From assembly GCF_036373705.1 (NCBI RefSeq), contig NC_089855.1, forward strand, positions 50,532,329 through 50,596,328: DNA of 64,000 nucleotides. Direction: 5' to 3'. The DNA comes from Amia ocellicauda. Its lineage: Eukaryota; Chordata; Actinopteri; Amiiformes; Amiidae. The position numbers were made by a program, and so were the translations under genes. Positions 18,385 to 31,483 of this stretch are shown piece after piece; the stretch's first letter is position 1; every line of letters starts with the position of its first letter. The notes under the pieces are model-generated. The model saw nothing but the letters and a program-made list of their open reading frames with translations. It did no database searches and was not told the origin of the DNA.

Positions 18385-20291
18385 TGAGGATTAGCTCACG
18401 TGGTAGAGCGCTCGCTTAGCATTGTAGCGTTATGTTGGGTGTATTTGGATAAGAGCATTTGGGCTCTGAGCTGAAGCACTGATCTAAAGAAAACCTCTCC
18501 CCCCCAAAGTTATCAGATTCCCTTAGCTCATCAGCTTGGAACTGGTTTGCATCAAAGTGACAGTTTTGGGGAGGATGGCACCAAGAAGAGGCCAAATAGT
18601 TTGGAATTCTGCTATGAGATGTCTGGAGAAAGGGGCCTGTAGGTGATAAAAACTCTTTGAAGTGGACGAGAGCCGAAATCCCGACATAGAGCTACGAACC
18701 CAGGCCAACCGGCATTTCCAAAAGATGGCATGGATTGACATCAGTCATAAATCAAGCCCCCCTCCAATAGGACACTGGGGGCTGAAACCGAAATCCAATC
18801 TCAAAAACTCAAGAACCAATCACCTCTTGATCTGACAGACTATAAGGAACAGCGGACAGTCTTTCTCGCTCTCTCTCACCTGAACCAGTAACTCGCTGCC
18901 ACAGCTCAACCTGTAGCTCTGTTGCCAGGACCGGAACCAGAAACCAACTAAGTCTTTGCCGGCAACAGAAGAGTTAAACTGGGAGAAGGAGATTGAGCCG
19001 TACGAAGAATTCTTTTAAAGGACTTTATTAAATAAAGAACTTTACAGACTGCGCTGCCCGCCTGTGCCCACCTGATCAGTGGAGTTTTACAGCTGGACAA
19101 TTGACTAAGTCGACTGTATACGAAAGTGTCAGTCATTTAAATAGCTATTTGAGTCTTAAGAAACTTGACCCTTGGAACAAACACGGCCCTGCTTTCCTCA
19201 AAGACTTTGTCTTCAAATAAGTACGGTGAGAGACCCTGCTTGCCAAGAAGATTTTGTGCACAACCTTGGAGCCTTCAAACCAGTGGAAAATCTGTTTGGA
19301 AACGACTCTACTTTCGCGAAACCCCAACTTCCAGGTGTATCGACTGAGTGGAAGTTCTTGGACAAAGCCGAACCGGACTGCCTTTGTTCCAAACCACACG
19401 GACCTCGTGCCGTGTGCTGTTATCTGAGCCCGAAGCCAGAGAGGCCTCTCTGCGACGAAGTTCAGATAAGTTTAACAGTTTGGAGTTCATGATTCATGAC
19501 ATTTGAGAAATCAATTAGAAATGTTAATCTGTGATTCATAACTCTAGAATGTGTAATATCATTTAGTTTTCTTAAATATAAATGTGTGTTGCATTAAACT
19601 GTTTTGTTGATCATTTTAGAAATAAAATCTGTCAACGCCGAAAAATATCTTCTCATTCCTCTTTAACTGTTTAGTCTGAAATTGACACAAGTTAATAGAC
19701 ATTAGATTATTGGTGGCCCTGCCTATCCTTAATCATTGAATAATAATCAGTTAAGGGAAATTGTGGTAACAAGTAATGATAGGATCTTTCTCGGCACCTA
19801 AACGTGAATGAGACTGATATATATGTAACGAGAAGTTACCTGACATAAATACTAACCTGCGTAGTTATTTAATGTCTGACTAATAATACTAACGAGAGAC
19901 TCACCTTCGTCTTACTAACCGGTATTGTAGTCAATGTGTTTATAACCTTTTTTGTTTAACGATTTGTGTTATCATATGTGATCCCATGCTCTTTGATTTG
20001 GTCACGGAAGTGATTTGTCTTCGATTTGTTGATCTAGAGTTGAATTGTAATTAGTTTTTCCCTTTTGTATAATTAGTGTAGTGCTACATTTAGTCTTTGT
20101 TTTGAATACATTTGACAATTTATATCTTTGGAATTGGTGTCTGCGTCCAATTATTACAGAAATTGAGTTCTACAAGATTCCAGGATTCGTGATAAGGTGA
20201 TACTCTAAATTCACTTCTTTAATTGAAATGTATAAGTGTACCTTACGCTACAGCATGCGAGAGGCAGCGGGATCGATGCCCGCATTCTCCA
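18385..20291 (+). pseudogene. tRNA-Ala split by LTR, units 2/3
   Basis: 5' half 18385-18422, 3' half 20253-20291, with GCAT repeated at the break. Both halves are otherwise consensus. Confidence 0.9.
18423..20252 (+). mobile_element. Solo LTR, units 2/3
   Basis: 1830 bp with TGTAGCGT / ACGCTACA ends. The TA-rich stretch near 19818 reads GATATATATG, a variant shared with the unit 10/11 copy. Confidence 0.62.
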
Positions 20292-21316
20292 AGGCCTCAG
20301 GCGCTCGTGCCCCGGTTTCGGGGGAGAGTCGCTCACTTTTCTTGCCGCAGACACAGGCGCAAGGCATTGCCTGTTTGCCGTAAGGTTATCAGACACAACG
20401 CGCCGGCGACGGCTGCAGCATTAGCACGCCGGCTGGCCCTTCCGAAGTTCCCCAAAAACGACCGAGATGCCGCTTCGACGTCGTAACCCCAGGAACGACC
20501 GCAAAGACACTCCAACCCTCAATCTTCCGATCCGAAGTCAGACCGAAGAGACTGTATGATGTTTTAGATTAAAGATATTATGCAGACCGAGCAAGTTAGA
20601 TTTATCGAGCTAGCAAACAGCCATTGAGGCACCTGTTCGGGACGTACCCTGTAGAAATTCCTGTCAACGATAAAAGGATCAAACGGTGGAGAAAAAGCCC
20701 GCAGGATGTTTGTCAAAACTCTGTTTGTGGACTGAATGGCTTTCCCAGATTGGCAGGGACTGTTTTTGGTATTGACTGAGGGACAGTTGTAAAAGACAAC
20801 CTCTCACCGGACCTCTGGCATACACCAAAGAAAGCCACCTCACCTCTCCCCCGAATCTCACAAAACACAATCCCCCCCGCCCCCAGGGAAGACAGACCGC
20901 AATCGGACTCGGGCTTGCACCTTTTGATTGGATGAACGGCCGCAAACATTCTATGTCATTTTCTTTTAAAGCTTCACTCGTGCTTGTAAAAAACCGAGGT
21001 CTCACTGAAAGAATGCCCTGACGTGGTTGCTTCCAAGCTAGCTGGTTTACAAAGTTCCTTTTCGCTTTAACGATGATTTCCAAGAAGGGAAATAATCTAT
21101 CTGTAATCTGTCAACACAGGAACCTTCTTCTCCGTTAAGCCACGCGGTCACCACCAGGAAGATGAACGCACCAGGCCGACCCGGAGTTTTCGCCAATTCG
21201 TCTCCAAGCCTCCCAAGAGGGAACATAAACAGGCCTTATTCGCAGACACAGGCCCTCACGCAGGGAGACCACCGCTGCACCGCCGCTGCACCGCCGCTGC
21301 CCCTGCCAAGGGCCCC

Positions 21317-21387
21317 AGGTCCCACTTGACTTGAACTCGGATCACTGGATTCAGGGTCCAGAGTGCTAACCATTACACCATGGAACC
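21317..21387 (-). pseudogene. tRNA-Gln (CTG) degenerate copy, unit 3
   Basis: 71 nt instead of 72. The T stem is disrupted where other units read CCGAGAC (here CTTGAC), and the anticodon loop reads CCCTGAA, so the universally conserved U33 is replaced. A further change sits near the anticodon stem. Probably a pseudogene within an otherwise conserved set. Confidence 0.8.
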
Positions 21388-21522
21388 AAGCCCGCTGCCC
21401 ACCTCTTGCCCGTGATGAAGGTTTGTGTTCTACGCACACGTCTCGCTCTGTCGCACGGCCAAGTCCAGAGTGAGCCAAGTTGCGCCCAGAGTGCTGCGTG
21501 TGGCGGGTCACTTCCGGAGCCG

Positions 21523-21594
21523 TCCCTGGTGGTCTAGTGGTCAGGATTCGACGCTCTCACCGCCGCGGCCCGGGTTCGATTCCCGGTCAGGGAA
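21523..21594 (+). tRNA. tRNA-Glu (CTC), unit 3
   Basis: 72 nt, one anticodon-stem mismatch (CGACG strand), otherwise consensus. Confidence 0.92.
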
Positions 21595-21917
21595 GGTGGA
21601 TCTGTTGCTCTTCCCCTAGGACCTGTGTGGTGCATTTTCTCTCTCTCTATCTGTGATTAAATCCTTACTTATATACATATGTCCATGAACGTTTCTGGAG
21701 CTCATGTACATCACATCAAACGACGGGCCGTGATCTTTTCGGTCACTTTGAAAGTTTTGCTCATGACAATCCTTTTCTATTGCGGCACGATGGCTGCCAC
21801 CGAGGAAGGAAAGTCGTCCGCAGTTGGCTGCAAGCTTGCCTGAAGCGCAGGAAAGGACTTACTCGCGACGTGCCACTTAAAGACTGAAGAAGTGGGGGTC
21901 GGCCTCACCGAGAGCCC

Positions 21918-23824
21918 TGAGGATTAGCTCACGTGGTAGAGCGCTCGCTTAGCATTGTAGCATTATGTTGGGTGTATTTGGATAAGAGCATTTGGGCTCT
22001 GAGCTGAAGCACTGATCTAAAGAAAACCTCTCCCCCCCAAAGTTATCAGATTCCCTTAGCTCATCAGCTTGGAACTGGTTTGCATCAAAGTGACAGTTTT
22101 GGGGAGGATGGCACCAAGAAGAGGCCAAATAGTTTGGAATTCTGCTATGAGATGTCTGGAGAAAGGGGCCTGTAGGTGATAAAAACTCTTTGAAGTGGAC
22201 AAGAGCCGAAATCCCGACATAGAGCTACGAACCCAGGCCAACCGGCATTTCCAAAAGATGGCATGGATTGACATCAGTCATAAATCAAGCCCCCCTCCAA
22301 TAGGACACTGGGGGCTGAAACCGAAATCCAATCTCAAAAACTCAAGAACCAATCACCTCTTGATCTGACAGACTATAAGGAACAGCGGACAGTCTTTCTC
22401 GCTCTCTCTCACCTGAACCAGTAACTCGCTGCCACAGCTCAACCTGTAGCTCTGTTGCCAGAACCGGAACCAGAAACCAACTAAGTCTTTGCCGGCAACA
22501 GAAGAGTTAAACTGGGAGAAGGAGATTGAGCCGTACGAAGAATTCTTTTAAAGGACTTTATTAAATAAAGAACTTTACAGACTGCGCTGCCCGCCTGTGC
22601 CCACCTGATCAGTGGAGTTTTACAGCTGGACAATTGACTAAGTCGACTGTATACGAAAGTGTCAGTCATTTAAATAGCTATTTGAGTCTTAAGAAACTTG
22701 ACCCTTGGAACAAACACGGCCCTGCTTTCCTCAAAGACTTTGTCTTCAAATAAGTACGGTGAGAGACCCTGCTTGCCAAGAAGATTTTGTGCACAACCTT
22801 GGAGCCTTCAAACCAGTGGAAAATCTGTTTGGAAACGACTCTACTTTCGCGAAACCCCAACTTCCAGGTGTATCGACTGAGTGGAAGTTCTTGGACAAAG
22901 CCGAACCGGACTGCCTTTGTTCCAAACCACACGGACCTCGTGCCGTGTGCTGTTATCTGAGCCCGAAGCCAGAGAGGCCTCTCTGCGACGAAGTTCCGAT
23001 AAGTTTAACCGTTTGGAGTTCATGATTCATGACATTTGAGAAATCAATTAGAAATGTTAATCTGTGATTCATAACTCTAGAATGTGTAATATCATTTAGT
23101 TTTCTTAAATATAAATGTGTGTTGCATTAAACTGTTTTGCTGATAATTTTAGAAATAAAATCTGTCAACGCCGAGAAATATCTTCTCATTCCTGTTTAAC
23201 TGTTTAGTCTGAAATTGACACAAGTTAATAGACATTAGATTATTGGTGGCCCTGCCTATCCTTAATCATTGAATAATAATCAGTTAAGGGAAATTGTGGT
23301 AACAAGTAATGATAGGATCTTTCTCGGCACCTAAACGTGAATGAGACTGATATATATATAACGAGAAGTTACCTGACATAAATACTAACCTGCGTAGTTA
23401 TTTAATGTCTGACTAATAATACTAACGAGAGACTCACCTTCGTCTTACTAACCGGTATTGTAGTCAATGTGTTTATAACCTTTTTTGTTTAACGATTTGT
23501 GTTATCATATGAGATCCCATGGTCTTTGTTTTGGTCACGGAAGTGATTTGTCTTCGATTTGTTGATCTAGAGTTGAATTGTAATTAGTTTTTCCCTTTTG
23601 TATAATTAGTGTAGTGCTACATTTAGTCTTTGTTTTGAATACATTTGACAATTTATATCTTTGGAATTGGTGTCTGCGTCCAATTATTACAGAAATTGAG
23701 TTCTACAAGATTCCAGGATTCGTGATAAGGTGATACTATAAATTCACTTCTTTAATTGAAATGTATAAGTGTACCTTACGCTACAGCATGCGAGAGGCAG
23801 CGGGATCGATGCCCGCATTCTCCA
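21918..23824 (+). pseudogene. tRNA-Ala split by LTR, units 3/4
   Basis: 5' half 21918-21955, 3' half 23786-23824, with GCAT at both sides of the LTR. Confidence 0.9.
21956..23785 (+). mobile_element. Solo LTR, units 3/4
   Basis: 1830 bp; left end reads TGTAGCAT, right end ACGCTACA. Confidence 0.62.
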
Positions 23825-24838
23825 AGGCCTCAGGCGCTCGTGCCCCGGTTTCGGGGGAGAGTCGCTCACTTTTCTTGCCGCAGACACAGGCGCAAGGCAT
23901 TGCCTGTTTGCCGTAAGGTTATCAGACACAACGCGCCGGCGACGGCTGCAGCATTAGCACGCCGGCTGGCCCTTCCGAAGTTCCCCAAAAACGACCGAGA
24001 TGCCGCTTCGACGTCGTAACCCCAGGAACGACCGCAAAGGCACTCCAACCCTCAATCTTCCGATCCGAAGTCAGACCGAAGAGACTGTATGATGTTTTAG
24101 ATTAAAGATAGTATGCAGACCGAGCAAGTTAGATTTATCGGGCTAGCAAACAGCCATTGAGGCACCTGTTCGGGACGTACCCTGTAGAAATTCCTGTCAA
24201 CGATAAAAGGATCAAACGGTGGAGAAAAAGCCCGCAGGATGTTTGTCAAAACTCTGTTTGTGGACTGAATGGCTTTCCCAGATTGGCAGGGACTGTTTTT
24301 GGTATTGACTGAGGGACAGTTGTAAAAGACAACCTCTCACCGGACCTCTGGCATACACCAAAGAAAGCCACCTCACCTCTCCCCCGGATCTCACAAAACA
24401 CAATCCCCCCCGCCCCCAGGGAAGACAGACCGCAATCGGACTCGGGCTTGCACCTTTTGATTGGATGAACGGCCGCAAACATTCTATGTCATTTTCTTTT
24501 AAAGCTTCACTCGTGCTTGTAAAAAACCGAGGTCTCACTGAAAGAATGCCCTGACGTGGTTGCTTCCAAGCTAGCTGGTTTACAAAGTTCCTTTTCGCTT
24601 TAACGATGATTTCCAAGAAGGGAAATAATCTATCTGTAATCTGTCAACACAGGCACCTTCTTCTCTATTAAGCCACGCGGTCACCACCAGGAAGATGAAC
24701 ACACCAGGCCGACCCGGAGTTTTCGCCAATTCGTCTCCAAGCCTCCCAAGAGGGAACATAAACAGGCCTTATTCGCAGACACAGGCCCTCACACAGGGAG
24801 ACCACCGCTTCACCGCCGCTGCCTCTGCCAAGGGCCCA

Positions 24839-24910
24839 AGGTCCCACCGAGACTTGAACTTGGATCGCTGGATTCAGAGTCCAGAGTGCTAACCATTACA
24901 CCATGGAACC
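24839..24910 (-). tRNA. tRNA-Gln (CTG), unit 4
   Basis: 72 nt with one T-stem mismatch (strand CCAAG); anticodon loop intact. Confidence 0.9.
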
Positions 24911-25045
24911 AAGCCCGCTGCCCACCTCTTGCCCGTGATGAAGGTTTCTGCTCTACGCACACGTCTCGCTCTGTCGCACGGCCAAGTCCAGAGTGAGCCA
25001 AGTTGCGCCCAGAGTGCTGCGTGTGGCGGGTCACTTCCGGAGCCG

Positions 25046-25117
25046 TCCCTGGTGGTCTAGTGGTCAGGATTCGGCGCTCTCACCGCTGCGGCCCGGCTTC
25101 GATTCCCGGTCAGGGAA
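25046..25117 (+). tRNA. tRNA-Glu (CTC), unit 4
   Basis: 72 nt. A change at position 53 (GCTTCGATTCC instead of GGTTCGATTCC) alters both the T stem and the B box, so Pol III transcription may be weakened. Confidence 0.85.
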
Positions 25118-25440
25118 GGTGGATCTGTTGCTCTTCCCCTAGGACCTGTATGGTGTGTTTTCTCTCTCTCTGTCTGTGATTTAATCCTTACTTATATACA
25201 TATGTCCATGAACGTTTCTGGAGCTCATGTAAATCACATCACACGACGGGCCGTGATCTTTTCGGTCACTTTGAAAGTTTTGCTCATGACAATCCTTTTC
25301 TATTGCGGCACGATGGCTGCCACCGAGGATGGAATGTCGTCCGCAGTTGGCTGCAAGCTTGCCTGAAGCGCAGGAAAGGACTTACTCGCGACGTGCCACT
25401 TAAAGACTGAAGAAGTGGGGGTCGGCCTCACCGAGAGCCC

Positions 25441-27347
25441 TGAGGATTAGCTCACGTGGTAGAGCGCTCGCTTAGCATTGTAGCGTTATGTTGGGTGTAT
25501 TTGGATAAGAGCATTTGGGCTCTGAGCTGAAGCACTGATCTAAAGAAAACCTCTCCCCCCCAAAGTTATCAGATTCCCTTAGCTCATCAGCTTGGAAGTG
25601 GTTTGCATCAAAGTGACAGTTTTGGGGAGGATGGCACCAAGAAGAGGCCAAAAAGTTTGGAATTCTGCTATGAGATGTCTGGAGAAAGGGGCCTGTAGGT
25701 GATAAAAACTCTTTGAAGTGGACGAGAGCCGAAATCCCGACATAGAGCTACGAACCCAGGCCAACCGGCATTTCCAAAAGATGGCATGGATTGACATCAG
25801 TCATAAATCAAGCCCCCCTCCAATAGGACACTGGGGGCTGAAACCGAAATCCAATCTCAAAAACTCAAGAACCAATCACCTCTTGATCTGACAGACTATA
25901 AGGAACAGCGGACAGTCTTTCTCGCTCTCTCTCACCTGAACCAGTAACTCGCTGCCACAGCTCAACCTGTAGCTCTGTTGCCAGAACCGGAACCAGAAAC
26001 CAACTAAGTCTTTGCCGGCAACAGAAGAGTTGAACTGGGAGAAGGAGATTGAGCCGTACGAAGAATTCTTTTAAAGGACTTTATTAAATAAAGAACTTTA
26101 CAGACTGCGCTGCCCGCCTGTGCCCACCTGATCAGTGGAGTTTTACAGCTGGACAAATGACTAAGTCGACTGTATACAAAAGTGTCAGTCATTTAAATAG
26201 CTATTTGAGTCTTAAGAAACTTGACCCTTGGAACAAACACGGCCCTGCTTTCCTCAAAGACGTTGTCTTCAAATAAGTACGGTGAGAGACCCTGCTTGCC
26301 AAGAAGTTTTTGTGCACAACCTTGGAGCCTTCGAACCAGTGGAAAATCTGTTTGGAAACGACTCTACTTTCGCGAAACCCCAACTTCCAGGTGTATCGAC
26401 TGAGTGGAAGTTCTTTGACAAAGCCGAACCAGACTGCCTTTGTTCCAAACCACACGGACCTCGTGCCGTGTGCTGTTATCTGAGCCCGAAGCCAGAGAGG
26501 CCTCTCTGCGACGAAGTTCAGATAAGTTTAACAGTTTGGAGTTCATGATTCATGACATTTGAGAAATCAATTAGAAATGTTAATCTGTGATTCATAACTC
26601 TAGAATGTGTAATATCATTTAGTTTTCTTAAATATAAATGTGTGTTGCATTAAACTGTTTTGTTGATAATTTTAGAAATAAAATCTGTCAACGCCGAGAA
26701 ATTTCTTCTCATTCCTGTTTAACTGTTTAGTCTGAAATTGACACAAGTTAATAGACATTAGATTATTGGTGGCTCTGCCTATCCTTAATCATTGAATAAT
26801 AATCAGTTAAGGGAAATTGTGGTAACAAGTAATGATAGGATCTTTCTCGGCACCTAAACGTGAATGAGACTGATATATATATAACGAGAAGTTACCTGAC
26901 ATAAATTCTAACCTGCGTAGTTATTTAATGTCTGACTAATAATACTAACGAGAGACTCACCTTCGTCTTACTAACCGGTATTGTAGTCAATGTGTTTATA
27001 ACCTTTTCTGTTTAATGATTTGTGTTATCATATGTGATCCCATGGTCTTTGATTTGGTCACGGAAGTGATTTGTCTTCGATTTGTTGATCTAGAGTTGAA
27101 TTGTAATTAGTTTTTCCCTTTTGTATAATTAGTGTAGTGCTACATTTAGTCTTTGTTTTGAATACATTTGACAATTTATATCTTTGGAATTGGTGTCTGC
27201 GTCCAATTATTACAGAAATTGAGTTCTACAAGATTCCAGGATTCGTGATAAGGTGATACTATAAATTCACTTCTTTAATTGAAATGTATAAGTGTACCTT
27301 ACGCTACAGCATGCGAGAGGCAGCGGGATCGATGCCCGCATTCTCCA
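25441..27347 (+). pseudogene. tRNA-Ala split by LTR, units 4/5
   Basis: 5' half 25441-25478, 3' half 27309-27347. Confidence 0.9.
25479..27308 (+). mobile_element. Solo LTR, units 4/5
   Basis: 1830 bp with TGTAGCGT / ACGCTACA ends. It shows more private differences than most copies. Confidence 0.62.
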
Positions 27348-28362
27348 AGGCCTCAGGCGCTCGTGCCCCTGTTTCGGGGGAGAGTCGCTCACTTATCTTG
27401 CCGCAGACACAGGCGCAAGGCATTGCCTGTTTGCCGTAAGGTTATCAGACACAACGCGCCGGCGACGGCTGCAGCATTAGCACGCCGGCTGGCCCTTCCG
27501 AAGTTCCCCAAAAACGACCGAGATGCCGCTTCGACGTCGTAACCCCAGGAACGACCGCAAAGGCACTCCAACCCTCAATCTTCCGATCCGAAGTCAGACC
27601 GAAGAGACTGTATGATGTTTTAGATTAAAGATAGTATGCAGACCGAGCAAGTTAGATTTATCGAGCTAGCAAACAGCCATTGAGGCACCTGTTCGGGACG
27701 TACCCTGTAGAAATTCCTGTCAACGATAAAAGGATCAAACGGTGGAGAAAAAGCCCGCAGGATGTTTGTCAAAACTCTGTTTGTGGACTGAATGGCTTTC
27801 CCAGATTGGCAGGGACTGTTTTTGGTATTGACTGAGGGACAGTTGTAAAAGACAACCTCTCACCGGACCTCTGGCATACACCAAAGAAAGCCACCTCACC
27901 TCTCCCCCGGATCTCACAAAACACAATCCCCCCCGCCCCCAGGGAAGACAGACCGCAATCGGACTCGGGCTTGCACCTTTTGATTGGATGAACGGCCGCA
28001 AACATTCTATGTCATTTTCTTTTAAAGCTTCACTCGTGCTTGTAAAAAACCGAGGTCTCACTGAAAGGAATGCCCTGACGTGGTTGCTTCCAAGCTAGCT
28101 GGTTTACAAAGTTCCTTTTCGCTTTAACGATGATTTCCAAGAAGGGAAATAATCTATCTGTAATCTGTCAACACAGGCACCTTCTTCTCCATTAAGCCAC
28201 GCGGTCACCACCAGGAAGGTGAACGCACCAGGCCGACCCGGAGTTTTCGCCAATTCGTCTCCAAGCCTCCCAAGAGGGAACATAAACAGGCCTTATTCGC
28301 AGACACAGGCCCTCACGCAGGGAGACCACCGCTTCACCGCCGCTGCCCCTGCCAAGGGCCCC

Positions 28363-28434
28363 AGGTCCCACCGAGACTTGAACTCGGATCGCTGGATTCA
28401 GAGTCCAGAGTGCTAACCATTACACCATGGAACC
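28363..28434 (-). tRNA. tRNA-Gln (CTG), unit 5
   Basis: 72 nt consensus copy. Confidence 0.95.
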
Positions 28435-28569
28435 AAGCCGGCTGCCCACCTCTTGCCCGTGACGAAGGTTTCTGCTCTACGCACACGTCTCGCTCTGTCG
28501 CACGGCCAAGTCCAGAGTGAGCCAAGTTGCGCCCAGAGTGCTGCGTGTGGCGGGTCACTTCCGGAGCCG

Positions 28570-28641
28570 TCCCTGGTGGTCTAGTGGTCAGGATTCTGCG
28601 CTCTCACCGCCGCGGCCCGGGTTCGATTCCCGTTCAGGGAA
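28570..28641 (+). tRNA. tRNA-Glu (CTC), unit 5
   Basis: 72 nt with one anticodon-stem mismatch (CTGCG) and the CCCGT T-stem variant also seen in unit 2. Confidence 0.88.
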
Positions 28642-28964
28642 GGTGGATCTGTTGCTCTTCCCCTAAGACCTGTGTGGTGCATTTTCTCTCTCTCTATCTG
28701 TGATTAAATCCTTACTTATATACATATGTCCATGAACGTTTCTGGAGCTCATGTACATCACATCACACGACGGGCCGTGATCGTTTCGGTCACTTTGAAA
28801 GTTTTGCTCATGACAATCCTTTTCTATTGCGGCACGATGGCTGCCACCGAGGAAGGAAAGTCGTCCGCAGTTGGCTGCAAGCTTGCCTGAAGCGCAGGAA
28901 AGGACTTACTCGCGACGTGCCACTTAAAGACTGAAGAAGTGGGGGTCGGCCTCACCGAGAGCCC

Positions 28965-29002
28965 TGAGGATTAGCTCACGTGGTAGAGCGCTCGCTTAGC
29001 AT
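28965..29002 (+). pseudogene. tRNA-Ala 5' half, unit 5
   Basis: 38 nt ending in TTAGCAT at the LTR. No 3' half follows, because unit 6 is a shortened unit. Confidence 0.88.
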
Positions 29003-30751
29003 TGTAGCGTTATGTTGGGTGTATTTGGATAAGAGCATTTGGGCTCTGAGCTGAAGCACTGATCTAAAGAAAACCTCTCCCCCCCAAAGTTATCAGATTC
29101 CCTTAGCTCATCAGCTTGGAAGTGGTTTGCATCAAAGTGACAGTTTTGGGGAGGATGGCACCAAGAAGAGGCCAAATAGTTTGGAATTCTGCTATGAGAT
29201 GTCTGGAGAAAGGGGCCTGTAGGTGATAAAAACTCTTTGAAGTGGACGAGAGCCGAAATCCCGACATAGAGCTACGAACCCAGGCCAACCGGCATTTCCA
29301 AAAGATGGCATGGATTGACATCAGTCATAAATCAAGCCCCCCTCCAATAGGACACTGGGGGCTGAAACCGAAATCCAATCTCAAAAACTCAAGAACCAAT
29401 CACCTCTTGATCTGACAGACTATAAGGAACAGCGGACAGTCTTTCTCGCTCTCTCTCACCTGAACCAGTAACTCGCTGCCACAGCTCAACCTGTAGCTCT
29501 GTTGCCAGAACCGGAACCAGAAACCAACTAAGTCTTTGCCGGCAACAGAAGAGTTAAACTGGGAGAAGGAGATTGAGCTGTACGAAGAATTCTTTTAAAG
29601 GACTTTATTAAATAAAGAACTTTACAGACTGCGCTGCCCGCCTGTGCCCACCTGATCAGTGGAGTTTTACAGCTGGACAATTGACTAAGTCGACTGTATA
29701 CGAAAGTGTCAGTCATTTAAATAGCTATTTGAGTCTTAAGAAACTTGACCCTTGGAACAAACACGGCCCTGCTTTCCTCAAAGACTTTGTCTTCAAATAA
29801 GTACGGTGAGAGACCCTGCTTGCCAAGAAGTTTCTGTGCACAACCTTGGAGCCTTCAAACCAGTGGAAAATCTGTTTGGAAACGACTCTACTTTCGCGAA
29901 ACCCCAACTTCCAGGTGTATCGACTGAGTGGAAGTTCTTGGACAAAGCCGAACCGGACTGCCTTTGTTCCAAACCACACGGACCTCGTGCCGTGTGCTGT
30001 TATCTGAGCCCGAAGCCAGAGAGGCCTCTCTGCGACGAAGTTCAGATAAGTTTAACAGTTTGGAGTTCATGATTCATGACATTTGAGAAATCAATTAGAA
30101 ATGTTAATCTGTGATTTATAACTCTAGAATGTGTAATATCATTTAGTTTTCTTAAATATAAATGTGTGTTGCATTAAACTGTTTTGTTGATAATTTTAGA
30201 AATAAAATCTGTCAACGCCGAGAAATATCTTCTCATTCCTGTTTAACTGTTTAGTCTGAAATTGACACAAGTTAATAGACATTAGATTATTGGTGGCCCT
30301 GCCTATCCTTAATCATTGAATAATAATCAGTTAAGGGAAATTGTGGTAACAAGTAATGATAGGATCTTTCTCGGCACCTAAACGTGAATGAGACTGATAT
30401 ATATATAACGAGAAGTTACCTGACATAAATACTAACCTGCGTAGTTATTTAATGTCTGACTAATAATACTAACGAGAGACTCACCTTCGTCTTACTAACC
30501 GGTATTGTAGTCAATGTGTTTATAACCTTTTTTGTTTAACGATTTGTGTTATCATATGTGATCCCATGGTCTTTGATTTGGTCACGGAAGTGATTTGTCT
30601 TCGATTTGTTGATCTAGAGTTGAATTGTAATTCGTTTTTCCCTTTTGTATAATTAGTGTAGTGCTACATTTAGTCTTTGTTTTGAATACATTTGACAATT
30701 TATATCTTTGGAATTGGTGTCTGCGTCCAATTATTACAGAAATTGAGTTCT
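29003..30751 (+). mobile_element. Solo LTR, units 5/6 (shortened copy)
   Basis: Left end TGTAGCGT with the usual U3 and R features. The copy is shorter than the others. Confidence 0.6.
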
Positions 30752-31171
30752 GGGAAGACAGACCGCAATCGGACGCGGGCTTGCACCTTTTGATTGGATG
30801 AACGGCCGCAAACATTCTATGTCATTTTCTTTTAAAGCTTCACTCGTGCTTGTAAAAAACCGAGGTCTCACTGAAAGAATGCCCTGACGTGGTTGCTTCC
30901 AAGCTAGCTGGTTTACAAAGTTCCTTTTCGCTTTAACGATGATTTCCAAGAAGGGAAATAATCTATCTGTAATCTGTCAACACAGGCACCTTCTTCTCCG
31001 TTAAGCCATGCGGTCACCACCAGGAAGATGAACGCACCAGGCCGACCCGGAGTTTTCGCCAATTCGTCTCCAAGCCTCCCAAGAGGGAACACAAACAGGC
31101 CTTATTCGCAGACACAGGCCCTCACGCAGGGAGACCACCGCTTCACCGCCGCTGCCCCTGCCAAGGGCCCC

Positions 31172-31243
31172 AGGTCCCACCGAGACTTGAACTCGGATCG
31201 CTGGATTCAGAGTCCAGAGTGCTAACCATTACACCATGGAACC
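31172..31243 (-). tRNA. tRNA-Gln (CTG), unit 6
   Basis: 72 nt consensus copy. Confidence 0.95.
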
Positions 31244-31378
31244 AAGCCTGCTGCCCTCCTCTTGCCCGTGACGAAGGTTTCTGCTCTACGCACACGTCTC
31301 GCTCTGTCGCACGGCCAAGTCCAGAGTGAGCCAAGTTGCGCCCAGAGTGCTGCGTGTGGCGGGTCACTTCCGGAGCCG

Positions 31379-31450
31379 TCCCTGGTGGTCTAGTGGTCAG
31401 GATTCGGCGCTCTCACCGCCGCGGCCAGGGTTCGATTCCCGGTCAGGGAA
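31379..31450 (+). tRNA. tRNA-Glu (CTC), unit 6, beside Polinton copy 2
   Basis: 72 nt with one T-stem mismatch (CAGGG strand). The Polinton starts 34 nt downstream, the same distance as in unit 2. Confidence 0.92.
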
Positions 31451-31477
31451 GGTGGATCTGTTGCTCTTCCCCTGGGA

Positions 31478-31483
31478 CCTGTG
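31478..31483. repeat. Target-site duplication CCTGTG, left of Polinton copy 2
   Basis: Matches 47180-47185 and the duplication around copy 1. Confidence 0.92.

Larger units (their letters stand above)
3526..19536. repeat. Array unit 2, holding Polinton copy 1
   Basis: Without the Polinton (5606-18088) and one copy of its target duplication the unit is 3522 bp, normal for the array. Unit sequence resumes at 18095 exactly where it stopped. Confidence 0.94.
19537..23069. repeat. Array unit 3 (3533 bp)
   Basis: Full unit, slightly longer because of a short direct repeat of CACCGCCGCTG near 21278-21300 before tRNA-Gln. Confidence 0.95.
23070..26592. repeat. Array unit 4 (3523 bp)
   Basis: Full unit with the standard gene order. 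Confidence 0.95.
26593..30116. repeat. Array unit 5 (3524 bp)
   Basis: Full unit with the standard gene order. Confidence 0.95.
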
